DNA of 64,000 nt. It comes from Romanomermis culicivorax. Lineage: Eukaryota; Nematoda; Enoplea; Mermithida; Mermithidae. Where the stretch lies: positions 806,001 to 870,000 of the forward strand of contig CAWUHX010000030.1 of NCBI GenBank assembly GCA_963922205.1, written 5' to 3'. A program made the position numbers and the translations under genes. Within the stretch, counting starts at the first letter, position 1; each line of letters starts with the position of its first letter. Shown here one piece after another: positions 11,615 to 23,500 of this stretch. Below the pieces are notes generated by a model. The model searched no databases. It was given only the letters and a program-made list of their open reading frames with translations, and had not been told where the DNA came from.

Positions 11615-12010
11615 TACACAAAAGTTATTGTGTGTGTAAAACAAAGACATTTTCATGGTCATTGTGGAGAAGGGGTTTTCGACTATTGGGAATTCACTGG
11701 AGACAGTCACTTTACACAAAAAAATTATTCCGGTTATACACAAACGTATTATCATAATTTTTTGATGGAAAGAGTTTTGGACTGCTGGGAATTCAATAGA
11801 TGTGGTCACTTTACACAAAAAAATTCTCGCTAGTGTAAACAAGCATATTTTCGTAATTTCTTGGCGAAAGGGGTTTTCGACTGCAAGGATTTCAATGGAT
11901 GTGGTCACTTCACACAAAAAATGCCCTTTGTGTAAACAAAGGTATTTCTGCGATTTTGTGGGCTGAGGGTTCTAGACCCTGGAGAATTCAACAGATATGG
12001 TCACTTTACC
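11615..12010. repeat. Minisatellite array of Helitron copy 2, second part
   Basis: Continuation of the array broken by the solo LTR. It contains the same GGTCACTTTACACAAAA and GGGGTTTTCGACT blocks. Confidence 0.75.
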
Positions 12011-12190
12011 TTCTGTTTACAACGTGTTTTACTATGCAGTTACACATCTTTTACTTTTATCAAAAGTGAGAATTTGTTGTTTTAAGACTGTTTTTATTGT
12101 TTCTTTGATGTGAAGATGACCAAATTTAAAACTTCAATGTGCTTCTATGAAAGTTTTCGTGAATGGTTGAGGCTCAATAAAAAGAAATGA

Positions 12191-13740
12191 ACTAGTTTAT
12201 TATAAAATGCCCCGATGGGGCAAAAAAAAGAAGAATATACTTGCTTGCATTGCTTGCATAGCTGCCAAGATAGAAGTTGCCAAGATATTGACCTAGATTT
12301 TTGAGAATGTGAGTTAAAGTTTGAAAAATCCACTTTTGTAATATTGGATTTTTATTCTCTCTGATTAAAAAATTTTTCATATCCATGAAAAAGTATATTC
12401 TGCAGCTGAGTGAATCAGCACACCTACCAACCGTTGGTCCACATAGGGTGGGGGAGTAAACCCTTCCACATGAAATTTTAAAACGCTGGGTCCCCCATAT
12501 CACCCCAGCAAAATGTATGCTTCCAACTGCACTGAGCTTTAACAGATGAGAAAAAAATATGAAATTCAAAAATAAGATTGACTTGAAACATTGCCTTTAT
12601 CCCATTGCCCTGTTTGTAGGCAGTGCGCAATGACTGTGACCAGGGCACATATCTACTAAAGGTTTAACTTCGAGCTCAAAGATAATCTCGAACAAAAAAG
12701 CAACCACGTCAGTTTCAGAAGTTGCACCAACATGTCAATGATATCAAGTGTTTGCTATAATCTCGATGTCTTCAGGATTATCCCCATCTCGAGCTGTTGG
12801 GTTGCACTATTTTCTTATTTTTTTCTAGACTGCAATGCCTGAACCTGGGCTTTCACCTTAGTATTAACAAAACTTGAGCCTGGTGTGAATATTGTTAGTT
12901 CTGCAAGAATACAATCTTGACATTGTGATTAGCTGAAACTAAGGATTAGTGCTTAACACTTTGAAAATCTTATGACCTGGTTCCTAGTTTTCACAGTACT
13001 CATGTTACCTAGGTATTTTGCATACCCAACCTAAGTACTATATCTAAGTATTTGAACATTAAAGTATATAAGTTTTTTACCCATACAATATCTTGGTAGA
13101 AATATGGGTAAACAGTTCACCCGAATACCTAGGTAGCACCTAGGTTTCATTTTTGAAATTGACCTGGGTAGGTATACCCAGGTACCCAAAATATCTGGAT
13201 ACTCAGTATGAAGCACGGCTGAGGACCAGTAATTTAATCCAGACGTTCAGATTATTCTCAGATTGGGTTAGTGCAACTAACCATAGGTTTGTTATAGTGC
13301 TTAATGACGCCTTTTCAATCACAGGCATAAGTTGTAAAAACAAAATGACTATAATATGTCAGTCACTCACTATTTTTCAGCTAGAGTTATTCGGATCAGT
13401 GCGGACTTGCAATGCTATATTGCTATTGGTTTAGCATTTCTCCATATTTGAGTGAAGTCAAGCATTAGCTTGCACATAATTTTCATCCAGAAAAAATTTA
13501 TTGTCGTTGGTACAATGCTATGGGAGGACAAAATGCATGAAGCTGCAGAATGTACCTTTCCACGGACATGAAAAATTTTTTAATGAGAAAGATTAAAAAT
13601 CCAATATTACAAAAGTGGATTTTTCAAACCTTAACTCAAGTTCTCAAAAATCTAGTTCAATTCTTTTTCTAGCTTGGCAACTATGCAAGCAAGTATATTC
13701 TTCATTTTTCTGCCCCATCGGGGCATTTCTAATAAACTAG
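12191..13740. repeat. Foldback block of Helitron copy 2
   Basis: Inverted arms of about 190-200 bp (12191-12395 and 13555-13740), each with a GCCCC/GGGGC hairpin close to its outer end. The loop of about 1.15 kb holds several short palindromes based on ACCTAGGT and ACCTGGGTA (13010-13200). Equivalent block in copy 3: 34542-35556. The right arm includes the true Helitron 3' end. Confidence 0.75.
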
Positions 13741-14153
13741 TTCTATATATATATCTGATTATATTCTCGCTGCTTATGCCAGCGCCCACAGTAAAACTTT
13801 ATCCCAGCGCTTTCTTATTAATTTCCATAAACATTCAGTCGTCCGTTCACTTTCTATAACATTATTGTTTATTTATTTAAATATATTTGCATATTGTGTA
13901 GGCATACGGTAAGTCCATGATGGGCCAAAGGCCCATGCATGTGTCTCTTGCAGATGTCATATAGAGAAGAAAGACATCTTGAGGGATTCTCCTATATCGT
14001 TCCTTCCAGGGAATATTAATTTTGCTCTGGGAGTCTATGAGGTCCGCTCTGTGAGGGCCAGTTATCAGTAAGTATTTGTTTGTTGTTGCCAGGTCTGGGC
14101 GAGATATATCCAAGGCCTAGTCAAGGGGACCAGCCAAGGAGAAGTTCTAACTA

Positions 14154-14398
14154 TAGTCTGCTTTTCTTCAAATGCTTCTAAATAATGAAAGTGGAAAGCA
14201 AGTAGTATTTCAGAATTTCACGATTTTCTGATAAACAATATATCATATTGAATTGGAAATTTGTAAGCATACTGACCTAACCTTTAACAATTTTTCGAGT
14301 GAAAAATTTTAGAATAAGAGCTCTATGTAAACAATTTTGACGGCAGTACTGATTTGTGTCACTTTTCTATATGGGAGCATTTTATAAAAAACAGAATA
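14154..14398. mobile_element. 245-bp MITE inserted in the split LTR
   Basis: Ends TAGTCTGCTTTTC and (reverse) TATTCTGTTTTTT, flanked by TA (14152-14153 and 14399-14400). Removing it restores continuity with the intact LTR at 11019-11610. It is an inverted copy of the element at 3060-3304 and has the same length. Confidence 0.75.
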
Positions 14399-14575
14399 TA
14401 GTTTCGGCCAGCCATCCTTTTTTTAACTCCTATGGAAAGACTTGCACAACACACAGTTGTTTTGTTACAGTTAGAAATCGAAAGTGAAATGAACACTGAC
14501 ATACCCGAGAGTGAATAGATAGAACATAATTTTGTTTTTAGATCAATCTGAAACAACGAAAAACACAAGTACGAA

Positions 14576-17500
14576 TCATCCATCCAATATTTCCTCTTGA
14601 GTGCTTTGCTGGGTAAAATTCGCCATTGACTTGTTGGCCACGGACTCACTTACGGATTCCAATTGATTTCCCAATTTTCGACCCAGTAACCAGTAGGTGA
14701 ACATTGGTCCTTTAGACTAAAGAAATAGAAAATATTTCGAGTAATGGTAATTTCTATCTGAAACTGAAAGAAAGCGAATAGTTGACTCGCCTGAATTTTC
14801 ACTAAGAATGCATGGCGCAGAAAAGTGACAAAACTCTAGAGATTGCAAGAGACAAATTCCTGGTGAATGGTTATCTTGCAGAAATTTTGGTAAAGTTCAA
14901 AACATTCTTGAAATGTCACATAAAACTATACTCCATTTTTTCCAAATCAACTTGGGAAAAAAATTTGCTCATGCAAAATAAAATGCCTTTTTTCTCAAAT
15001 TGACTGTAGCAGTGAGGACTAGAAGTTGGAAAATAAAATTTTGGCTCAATTTGCATTTTTATTACCTGCCTACAGATTTATGTGGACATGTTTTCATTCC
15101 GAGATCTGTTTAAATGAATGGACTACAGATGGTTTTAAAGCCATCCATTATTACCTATGGTTAGAATCATTACTTTCAACATGATTTCTCCACGAGGTTT
15201 AGTAATATAACCGCCTATTAGCTCGATCAAGTAACGATTGGTTTCTTCACTGATGTGGACACATGATGCTGAAAAAGGTTATATGTAGCTTGAATGAAGC
15301 ATTAATTTGAACTTTAAAAAATGCATACGTTTTCCGCTACTTTCCATCAAGTTAGCTACAATTACCGTATCGCCAAAAATACAGTATTTAGGCATAGTGG
15401 AGCCGACGACACCGGCCACGCACGGTCCTGGGATTTAAAAGAGTGAAATTTTTTGCCGAAAGAATAGAATTATTAGCAAGTAAGCAAAGTTTTATGAATA
15501 GACATGCATGAACATTTGGTGGAAACTCAGACCAGTACTATAACTTGGCAAAGAGATGCCAAGTTTTGCTCTGCCATCCATGGTTCAAATTATCCCAAGT
15601 CTGAGAATAGATAATGGATATTCAATCTGCTGATCATTGGCTTATCAATTCAGCTTGACTTAATTCTACATATTTCAATTTTCGAGCCTGATTTTTGACC
15701 GATTTCTGAAAAAACGAAAAGACTCAAGAATGCGTACAGATTCTTAGGAACGCTCGAAGAGATTCATTCTTGTGCAGAATAAGTTTCCCACTCTGCTTTT
15801 GATCAAAATGACGATATATTTATTCATCAGAAGTAGAAATTTTGAAAAAATTCGGATTTTGCCTGAAGACAACCTCAGAGTCGATTATCCTTGAAGCAAA
15901 TACAATGAATATCATTTTAAAAATCCTCAACTTATTTTGTTCGGTAAAGATCCTACCGTATGATAAGCGTAAAATTTTCTGCATTTTGACTATGACTATA
16001 ATTATATCAAAATGTTATAGTCTGTTTTTCTTAAAATGCCTGTAAATCTGTTTAGGCAGAATAGGAAGAAAGATTTCGGCATGCTTACCTGTATGAATCC
16101 CAATTCTGACTTCCAATTTGTCATTGGCCAAGTGCGGTATAACGAAAGATTTGGTGGCCGAAACTAACTGCAGAGCTAAATCGGCCAAGTTACTGGCATG
16201 AGCATTTCCGTTTTTGACCGGCAACCCGCTAGTGCACATGAATCCATCGCCAACAGTAGAAAGCTGAAACAATCAAAGGTAATGGTTTGATCAGAAACGA
16301 TTATTTTGCACTCTTACATCTTCGTGAGGGTTTGGGGGATTTATCACACCCAGAAAGTGTTTGACTTCATCCAAATTTTCATTTGGTCTGCACGCAAATA
16401 GTGACTTATCAGGGTGCACAGTCATATTTTATTCCAAGTGTTAATCAATTCCTCTCACCTTTGGCTCTGTCGTTTCTATCCTAAAAGTCTTTGCGTAGGA
16501 GGAGTTTCCATCCATTTTCGTCTCAAGATTCGCGTTATTATTCTTCTTAAGGCCCTGTCATACTTCACCGCGAGGTAATGCGCGGCGGCACCGCTGGTAC
16601 CCCTTCCAAAGTTCAACTCAAACGAAATTTTCGAACAACTCATGTGTTAGCTGTAATATATTGTTGTTATAACACATTGATGCATACTATAACATCTGTA
16701 TATGCAGTTCCATCATATTTTTTACATGAATTGTGAATTATTACACTTTTCAAGTATTATTTTATTACGCTTCTTAATAATGCATGCACAACAAAGAAAT
16801 TCTGTGGGGACTCAGTCAGTACAAGCAACATGCTTATCTAACATCCAAGCAGCATGTTTTTCAACCTGTATTAGACAAGTATGTGAAATTATTTGCTTGG
16901 ACAGCATTTTTTAAAGTTTGAACGCTACTTGTTTGAATTAAGTATGCTTCGTTTGGAGAGATCGTTTTACTAGGGTATCATTTTCATTCATGATGACTTC
17001 CTCTTCTCTCTCGATCATTTTTTCGTTCATCATCTTGTCAATCATTGCAGGGGAATCAGATCTGCTGGGAGGTCAATACCCCCAAACCTCCCTCCACGTG
17101 CATGTATGCTACATTCGAAAAAAAATCATCCTACATTCTGAAAAATCCATGATTGACAAGTTTTGGCCATGCACTCAGAAATTTTCCCAGTGAAGTTTTT
17201 CCTGTAATTTTATCCCATAGGTATTATTAATGACGTTTTCAGAAATAGATTTTCAGGAGGATTGGAAATATGTATAGTTCGTTTTTATAAAATGTTTCTA
17301 AATTGAAAATGGACAAAAAATAGACCGCCCTCAAAGTCGTTTACACAAACCTTTACAATAGGATTTTTGGCGTAAAAAATCGTGAGGATCAGTCGAGCAG
17401 ACTCTGTAAATTATAGAAATATAAAATGATACTATTACAAAATTTACAATGGAGATATGAATATGGAAAAATTATTAATATGAAAAGTAGGTGTAAACAC

Positions 17501-20500
17501 GTTTCCACGGCCTGATGTTGTCTTAGCAATAAGCCACGTGCAATTAGCAGCTGCAAAAACGATTAAAAACAAGAGTGCTTGCAAATTTTTCGAGAAACTT
17601 TTTATTCAGAGAGCAAAATCCGAAAGTAAAAAAGCGGCGCCGCGCGGCGCTGCGCGGTACCTCGCGGTGAAGTATGACAGGGCCTTTAGTCCTAAGACAC
17701 TTCGGCTCTTCTATCTATTTCGCATAGAAATCGCAGATAGTGTTTTTTGAGAAAAAATTTTTTGTATCATTGTCTGTAATGCATTTTCGTGTTGTTTTTT
17801 CTCTTGCATTGAAATACTGTGCCCAGAGTAGGGCGTGTTCTTTGTCTTAGAAATAAAAGGGTCGTTTCCGACCGCTTGGCCCGGTTTGTGGTTTACCCCG
17901 TCGAACTGATTAGAGAAGTGACGGTGACCCCTTGGAGCTCCAAAGAATTCCCCCAAAGGTGTTTCAATCGTGTCCGGGTCTTTATTGCGTCAGAAAGAAA
18001 ACCAGTTTGGAACTCCCGAGAACTGCAGGTAGGTTACTGAGGGTATACGAGCCACTTAAAGCAACAAATTGGGCACCAATCGATGGATCTTTTTGAGATG
18101 AGAGAAGCATGATCTACAACGCACTTCATCAAAAGTTCGACATTGACTATAAGTTAAAAATGAATCATCCCTGAAAATCCGGTACATAAGGTAGTTTTTA
18201 ATGTTAAACATTTCCGGTATTTATTTCACATGAAAGTCAAAATTCGCGTCGCTACAATATTCAAAACTTTGCAATTTTTTTCAATTTTCAAAAATTTTAT
18301 GTTATATGCACGCGATTCAAAATATCAAAGCATAGAAAATGATGCAATTCAGTTTGATATTTAATCTATACATTTTACACTTTTGACGCTATTGGAAGGT
18401 GTCAAAAAAGAGGTGAAATGAAACCGAGAAAATCATCTGGAATCTTTTCCGGGCACCTTTCCGTAGGATGACACATAATTTTTTTTAAATTTTCATTAAG
18501 CATTACTGTCCAACATATTTCGTTAAAATTTTAATCCGATTTGCATACCGTGCATCTTTACGTATTAAAAGAAAAAATGTGGTTCGAAGTCCTGATAAAT
18601 GTTCGATTCATCCAGCTTTAATGGTTGCTGAACGATATGCTTCAAATCAGAGATCGAAATTTTTGGAAATTTTCATTAAAATTCATAAATCCAATGACTG
18701 CTTGACATTTTATTCACAGGAATACGGCGAGTTACTCCCTTTGCTGTAGTGAAAAGGCACTGTAATCTCTTATCATTTGATTTGTTTTCATTTGGCTGAC
18801 GTGACGTAGTGTGGCGCAGCCGGTTCGAAAGCGCAACCTGTATCAAAACAGTAGCGGGTTCAAAAGCGCAGCCGAAAATTTCAGAAGCGGAGCATTACGA
18901 AAAATATATGAAGGCGACAGTTTATTTTCACAACTAAGTTTAGAGATTCTAAATACCAAAATTATAATTTAAATAGTCAGTCGTTTTTCTTTTCTGTTCA
19001 TTTTGGCTTACTTTTTCATGATACAGGGTGTCTTAAAGATCAATTGTTAACGTCATAAATATAAAAGCTTATAAAATTCTGTCATTTAGCTTTTTTTGTA
19101 CATTTCTGTAATGGACGTGGTTTTTACTATAGGGATGTCCTAGGCCGCCTTTTTTAAATGATATTTTTTCGATACTTTTTTACAGCCTTCGAAAACATTT
19201 TTTTTGCATATAGAATGACGCAAAAATTTTGGAGGAAATCAAGTTTTGTACTCAGAAAAAGATGCAAATTAATGAAACGGAAAAGAAAGAGAGACGGTGA
19301 AATGGAACAAAAATAAGGCAAGGCAGAAAGAAGGACGTAAATATAATAAAATAGAAAACATGTTGACAACAATAAGATAAGTAAATCCCTAGTTTTTACC
19401 GTAATCTACCTCGTATTATACTCCATTCATTTCAAATGATCGATGCAGCGATCCCGTGAAAGTACGTTCAACACAGAAAAACTGTTGAGGCTTATTACTG
19501 TAATGAATGACGGAAATTTTTCGTTCATGAGTGGTAAACAGAACAGCCGAAAGTTTCATCTCATAACCTCGTTAAATGGTCAAACTTTATCGCGTAACAT
19601 CCAGGTGTCAAACAAACTTCTATGGAAATCAAAAGTTAATAAGAAGCGTGGTCTTTATATGATTTTCGCTCTGGAAACACACTAAACTACGGCATGTATG
19701 AGAGGCAGACCCGCGTTTACAGAAGTCACGCCTTAAATACTGTAATAAAAATGTGAAATTAATTACTTGAAATTTAGCGTTTTGATTTTTTTAATTTGAT
19801 TTGATTGAGATTTGAAATTTAGAAATTGAAAATTGGAAGCTGCCGGTCAGTGTTAAGTGCAAACAACTTCTTTTTACTACAGTGAAAGATCACATATCAT
19901 TTTAGCCGGAGTACTATCAATAAGCTGAAAAAAATCTTCAACTGCATTCGCTGTACCTATTCTCATGCATGAGCTGACTGTTAACCGCTTTGACGTGTCC
20001 CTAATGGTCCGGGTATCGTTTGAAAATATAGATTTTGTCACAGGGTACATGTAGACTGTAAACTAAAAACTGATCTAGGATTGAAGAACAGAGGATGAAA
20101 CCCAGACATGCACGGCAAGAATTTTCCAGGGGGGGAGGGTCCTTAGACTTTTTATTCAGAGGGCAGGGGGATGGGCGAGCAAAAAAACAAAAAAAAGTTC
20201 TGAAAGCTTGTTTTTCATACAAAATATGCACAAGAATCATCAAAAAAGCTATCTTGAAAAAAGTTCAGGAGGGTTTTTGACGAATTTTTTTGGGCCAGGT
20301 GGGGGGGGGTGGCCAGGGTCTCAGGTAAGGGTTTACCCCCTACCCCCTATGTGCATGTATGGATGAAACACAACATGACGTACTTTGATGATTAAATGCT
20401 TGGAATCCAAACTACAACTGTTGGAAGACACAATAGAACATCGGACGTTACTTTCTCAACCAAGGTTATAGTTACTTTTCACTTTTATTTAGAATCCTAC

Positions 20501-23500
20501 AGTAAAATTGCATTACTTTGTAGGCGTCATACTCGGATATAACGTCGTCGAAAACTGAATACAGTTCGTTCAAAAGATTGACAGTCTGCAATGGCGTGCT
20601 ACGGGCAGAAATGACTGAAAATCCGACCACATCCGACAAAAGTATGCTGACATTGTTGAAAGTTTCCGGGTCGCACATTTGGCCGGACTTCAGGCGATCG
20701 GCAACAGCCCTTAAGTTGACGAGAGAGTTGAAAGTAGTCAAAATCATTAACTCCGTGAGAACGTGCAGAAATTCAAATAATGTTTTACGAAATTACCACC
20801 GTCTCGAAGGAGAGTGCTTGTGAATTTATCAAAATGCAGTTACGGCAAAGAAAGCTTAATTTTCAGGTAAAGTTCATTGAGTTCTGTCAATTTATGCCGG
20901 CCTTGTCGTGCTTTAAAGTATAATAGACCATACATGGCTTATATTCATGGATCGCACTACTGCTCTATAGTAAATCCTGAGAGTAACTTCCTCTCAGATG
21001 AATACAAACTAATGAGCTTACTTCGGCAACATCCTGTACAGTAGCAAGTCAGCCTTTTTGGCTTCTTCGGTCAAAACCCTAGTTCTGTCACTGATTTTTT
21101 GCTCCAAGCCCGACGCATATTTCTCCATCATTTTCAAAATATGATCCATCAAATTGAAATTCCTGGAAAATTGATCAGAATAAGCCAAACGCAATGATAA
21201 GATTCTGATATATTGTAATAGAAGTGCCGGAATTCAGCTCATATTCAATGTTGGAATTTCGAAAAGAATCAAAATCTAGAAACCACGGTATTCTAACGTC
21301 AGCGAAAAGATAACTTTTTTACGACGCTATTGACGCAGTGCTTGATTTCTATTTATTCAATGCACACTTTACTGAGTTTTATCTCGTCTCATTTTTGAAG
21401 AAAAATAGAAAACGACAGGAATTAAAAAGACATGTTTCCTACGTAACAAATGTCTCGATTTTTTCACGATGGTTTTGGATATTTGTATGATTATGACAAA
21501 TACTTCTATTTCGACGAAGTTTGCTCTATTAAAAAAAGCATACTTTCCGCGGGCCATTTGCTTCATCAACGATTTAACGTGCTTGAAATTTGGTCGAAGG
21601 ATAGGATCTTCTTTCCAACAATTGTTCATAATTTGAATCATGGCCGGATCGACGTCGTTCTCTTTGTCCAATTTGACAGTCGGTCGAAAAGGTGGGCTTT
21701 CCGTTTTGGCTACTCTTTTTATAATGACTAAAAGGAGATGAGAGGGGAGTGGTATAAAGAGTAGGAGTAAAAAATATGTGATTGTCGGTATTCTCATCAG
21801 GAAAACTTTTCAACATGTTTTTTCATTCTAAATACTGAGAACGTGCATGAAACGTTTGAAAAATATGTACCTTGGGATACGAAATAATTCTGAGAACACA
21901 AATTCGTCAAAAATTACATAAATCATGAATGTGACAAAAATTTCTTTATTTAATTTTTTCTGGAAGTTTCATTGATTTTTTATCATAATTTTTGATTCGG
22001 GGATATTTTCCACGAATGAGATGTTATGAACACGATAAATTCCTTGTTGTGTCTACTGTATGCCAATTTTAGATCAGTTTACTTTCTGGTATTAGATTTT
22101 CCGCACAAAACGGTCTATCACGTAGTAAGACTTCTTGGGTAAGAATGGCAAAAGCATAGACGTCGCCCGGTTGGGAGACGGGCAAAGAATGCGTATTGGT
22201 CGATATAAGGAGTTCGGGAGCCGTCCACAGCTTGTCTAAAATATTAAAATGTCTTCCTGAGATCAAATTATCAACATTAGATCTTTTCCTGACCCTTGGC
22301 ATCTTTTGATTCGACCCGTAATTTGTTCAAACCATAGTCGGAAATTTTGCACACCCAACGACCGTCGACCACGCAATTGCTGGACTTCAACTGACCATGA
22401 GTCAATATTTCGGACGAATGCAGGTATTCCATGCCCTGTGTAATTTGAACGCTTTACGAAATTTCACGTCATAAACGCAAGATATGAAATAGACAATAGA
22501 AGTCTCTGGAAGTTTTTTTTGTTTCCGGAAAATACTCAACTCTTCCAGATTTGCACGTTCAGCCCTCCCTGGTTCAAAGCTCAAATCAAATCACCTGAAA
22601 AAATTGTCAGAGAAGATACTGATAACTTTATAAATTTTCATATTAAATTTAAAATTTTCAATTTCTCTTGCAGCCGATTAGGAAAGCATGTATGCAAAAC
22701 TGAAAAGAAATTAAGCGTTTTCACGGGTACAAATGCATTGTTAGATCACGACGAATTTTATGCAAGTTCTGATCTTGGGTAGGTACGAGTGAATATGACT
22801 TTGGTCCATCTTGATTACTGTACTAGAGGGCATTTGACGAATCTTTTTGACACGTTATTGTAGGATCTCCGAATTATAAAGGTAACTTACAGTAAAACAT
22901 TAAGATTGTATGACAAGCTGATAACCAAGCTTACCGATACTACATCGCGCAAAAGCGAATATTTGAAGAACCAATCAAGTTTAACTGTATCGGCGTGTAA
23001 TATGTCCTGAAAATACTTCTGATTCAGAAAAACGAACGCCACATTTATCGTTTTTAGATATCTCACTTCCAGGCTTCCTTTAGACGCATACTTCCAGAGG
23101 GATATGGGCTGAGGAGAATCTATGCATAATCCAACAAATACGTTCAAATTATCGTGAACCATGTCTTTCATCTGAAAGCATGTACTGAATTGATATTCCC
23201 TAGATAATATTATTTAATACATCGTATTATTTTAAAAATTTTTATGCAAATCTATTTTATACAAATTTCCATGGTGGTCAAAAAACCGAAATACTGGGAG
23301 GCTTGCAATACCTCAGCCAAGTAGGCAAAGACTGTTCGGATTTTATTACCCAGGTAACTTGTCAACGCAGGTTTCTTGTTATGAAATTTTACACACACGA
23401 TTGAAACATTCCTTGAACAATGCTGAGATACAGTAATCAACTTTTGTTTTGCAAATAATTGATCTTTAGGTACTCGAATGAAAATTCTATGTGTCCGTAT

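Larger units (their letters stand above)
10047..13740 (+). mobile_element. Non-autonomous Helitron, copy 2 (complete ends)
   Basis: Begins TCATCATAGGT and ends ACTAG, inserted between host A (10046) and host T (13741) with no duplication. These are the Helitron rules 5'-TC, CTRR-3' and A^T target. The hairpin GCCCC-ATC-GGGGC lies just upstream of the 3' end (13711-13723). Because the target is a known LTR, both ends are defined at base level. Order: tail, minisatellite, ~200 bp shared block, foldback block. A family-2 solo LTR interrupts the minisatellite at 11019-11610. It encodes no Rep/helicase protein and would depend on a source element elsewhere. Confidence 0.8.
9926..14451 (+). mobile_element. 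Solo LTR family 2, split by a Helitron and a MITE
   Basis: The 5' part (9926-10046, starts TGTTGGGCACC) and the 3' part (13741-14153 plus 14401-14451, ends GCACAACA) are the two halves of one LTR. Together they are about 585 bp and align along their length with the uninterrupted LTR at 11019-11610 (592 bp). A perfect 4-bp duplication CACA flanks the whole (922-925 of the 9.9-kb line and 14452-14455), which confirms that the halves belong together. A Helitron occupies 10047-13740 and a MITE 14154-14398. It ends 125 bp from the rGC-B stop codon, so it may contribute to the rGC-B 3' flank. Confidence 0.8.
15174..20709 (-). other. Cyclase catalytic domain of rGC-B with missing active-site residues
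   Basis: Exons 20-23. Both metal-binding aspartates are present: D921 in LLSDVVGFS and D965 in STVGDGFM. The glutamate that normally precedes TIGD and selects guanine is Ser961. The block normally read as FGDTVNTASRMES is [13 protein letters not shown], so the transition-state Asn is Ile1040 and the triphosphate/transition-state Arg is Leu1044. The guanine-side cysteine (C1033, KYCIFGD) is kept. Family knowledge says Asn and Arg are needed for turnover, so a homodimer should be inactive. The fold-defining residues are otherwise well kept and the frame is open, which argues against a simple pseudogene. Numbering follows the spliced model. Confidence 0.8.

Noticed and set aside
11180-14150. The ~390-bp direct repeat at 11.18 and 13.76 kb as the two LTRs of one retrotransposon
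   Set aside because: The second copy is the 3' half of a separate solo LTR whose 5' half lies at 9926, as shown by CACA flanks; the DNA between is Helitron.
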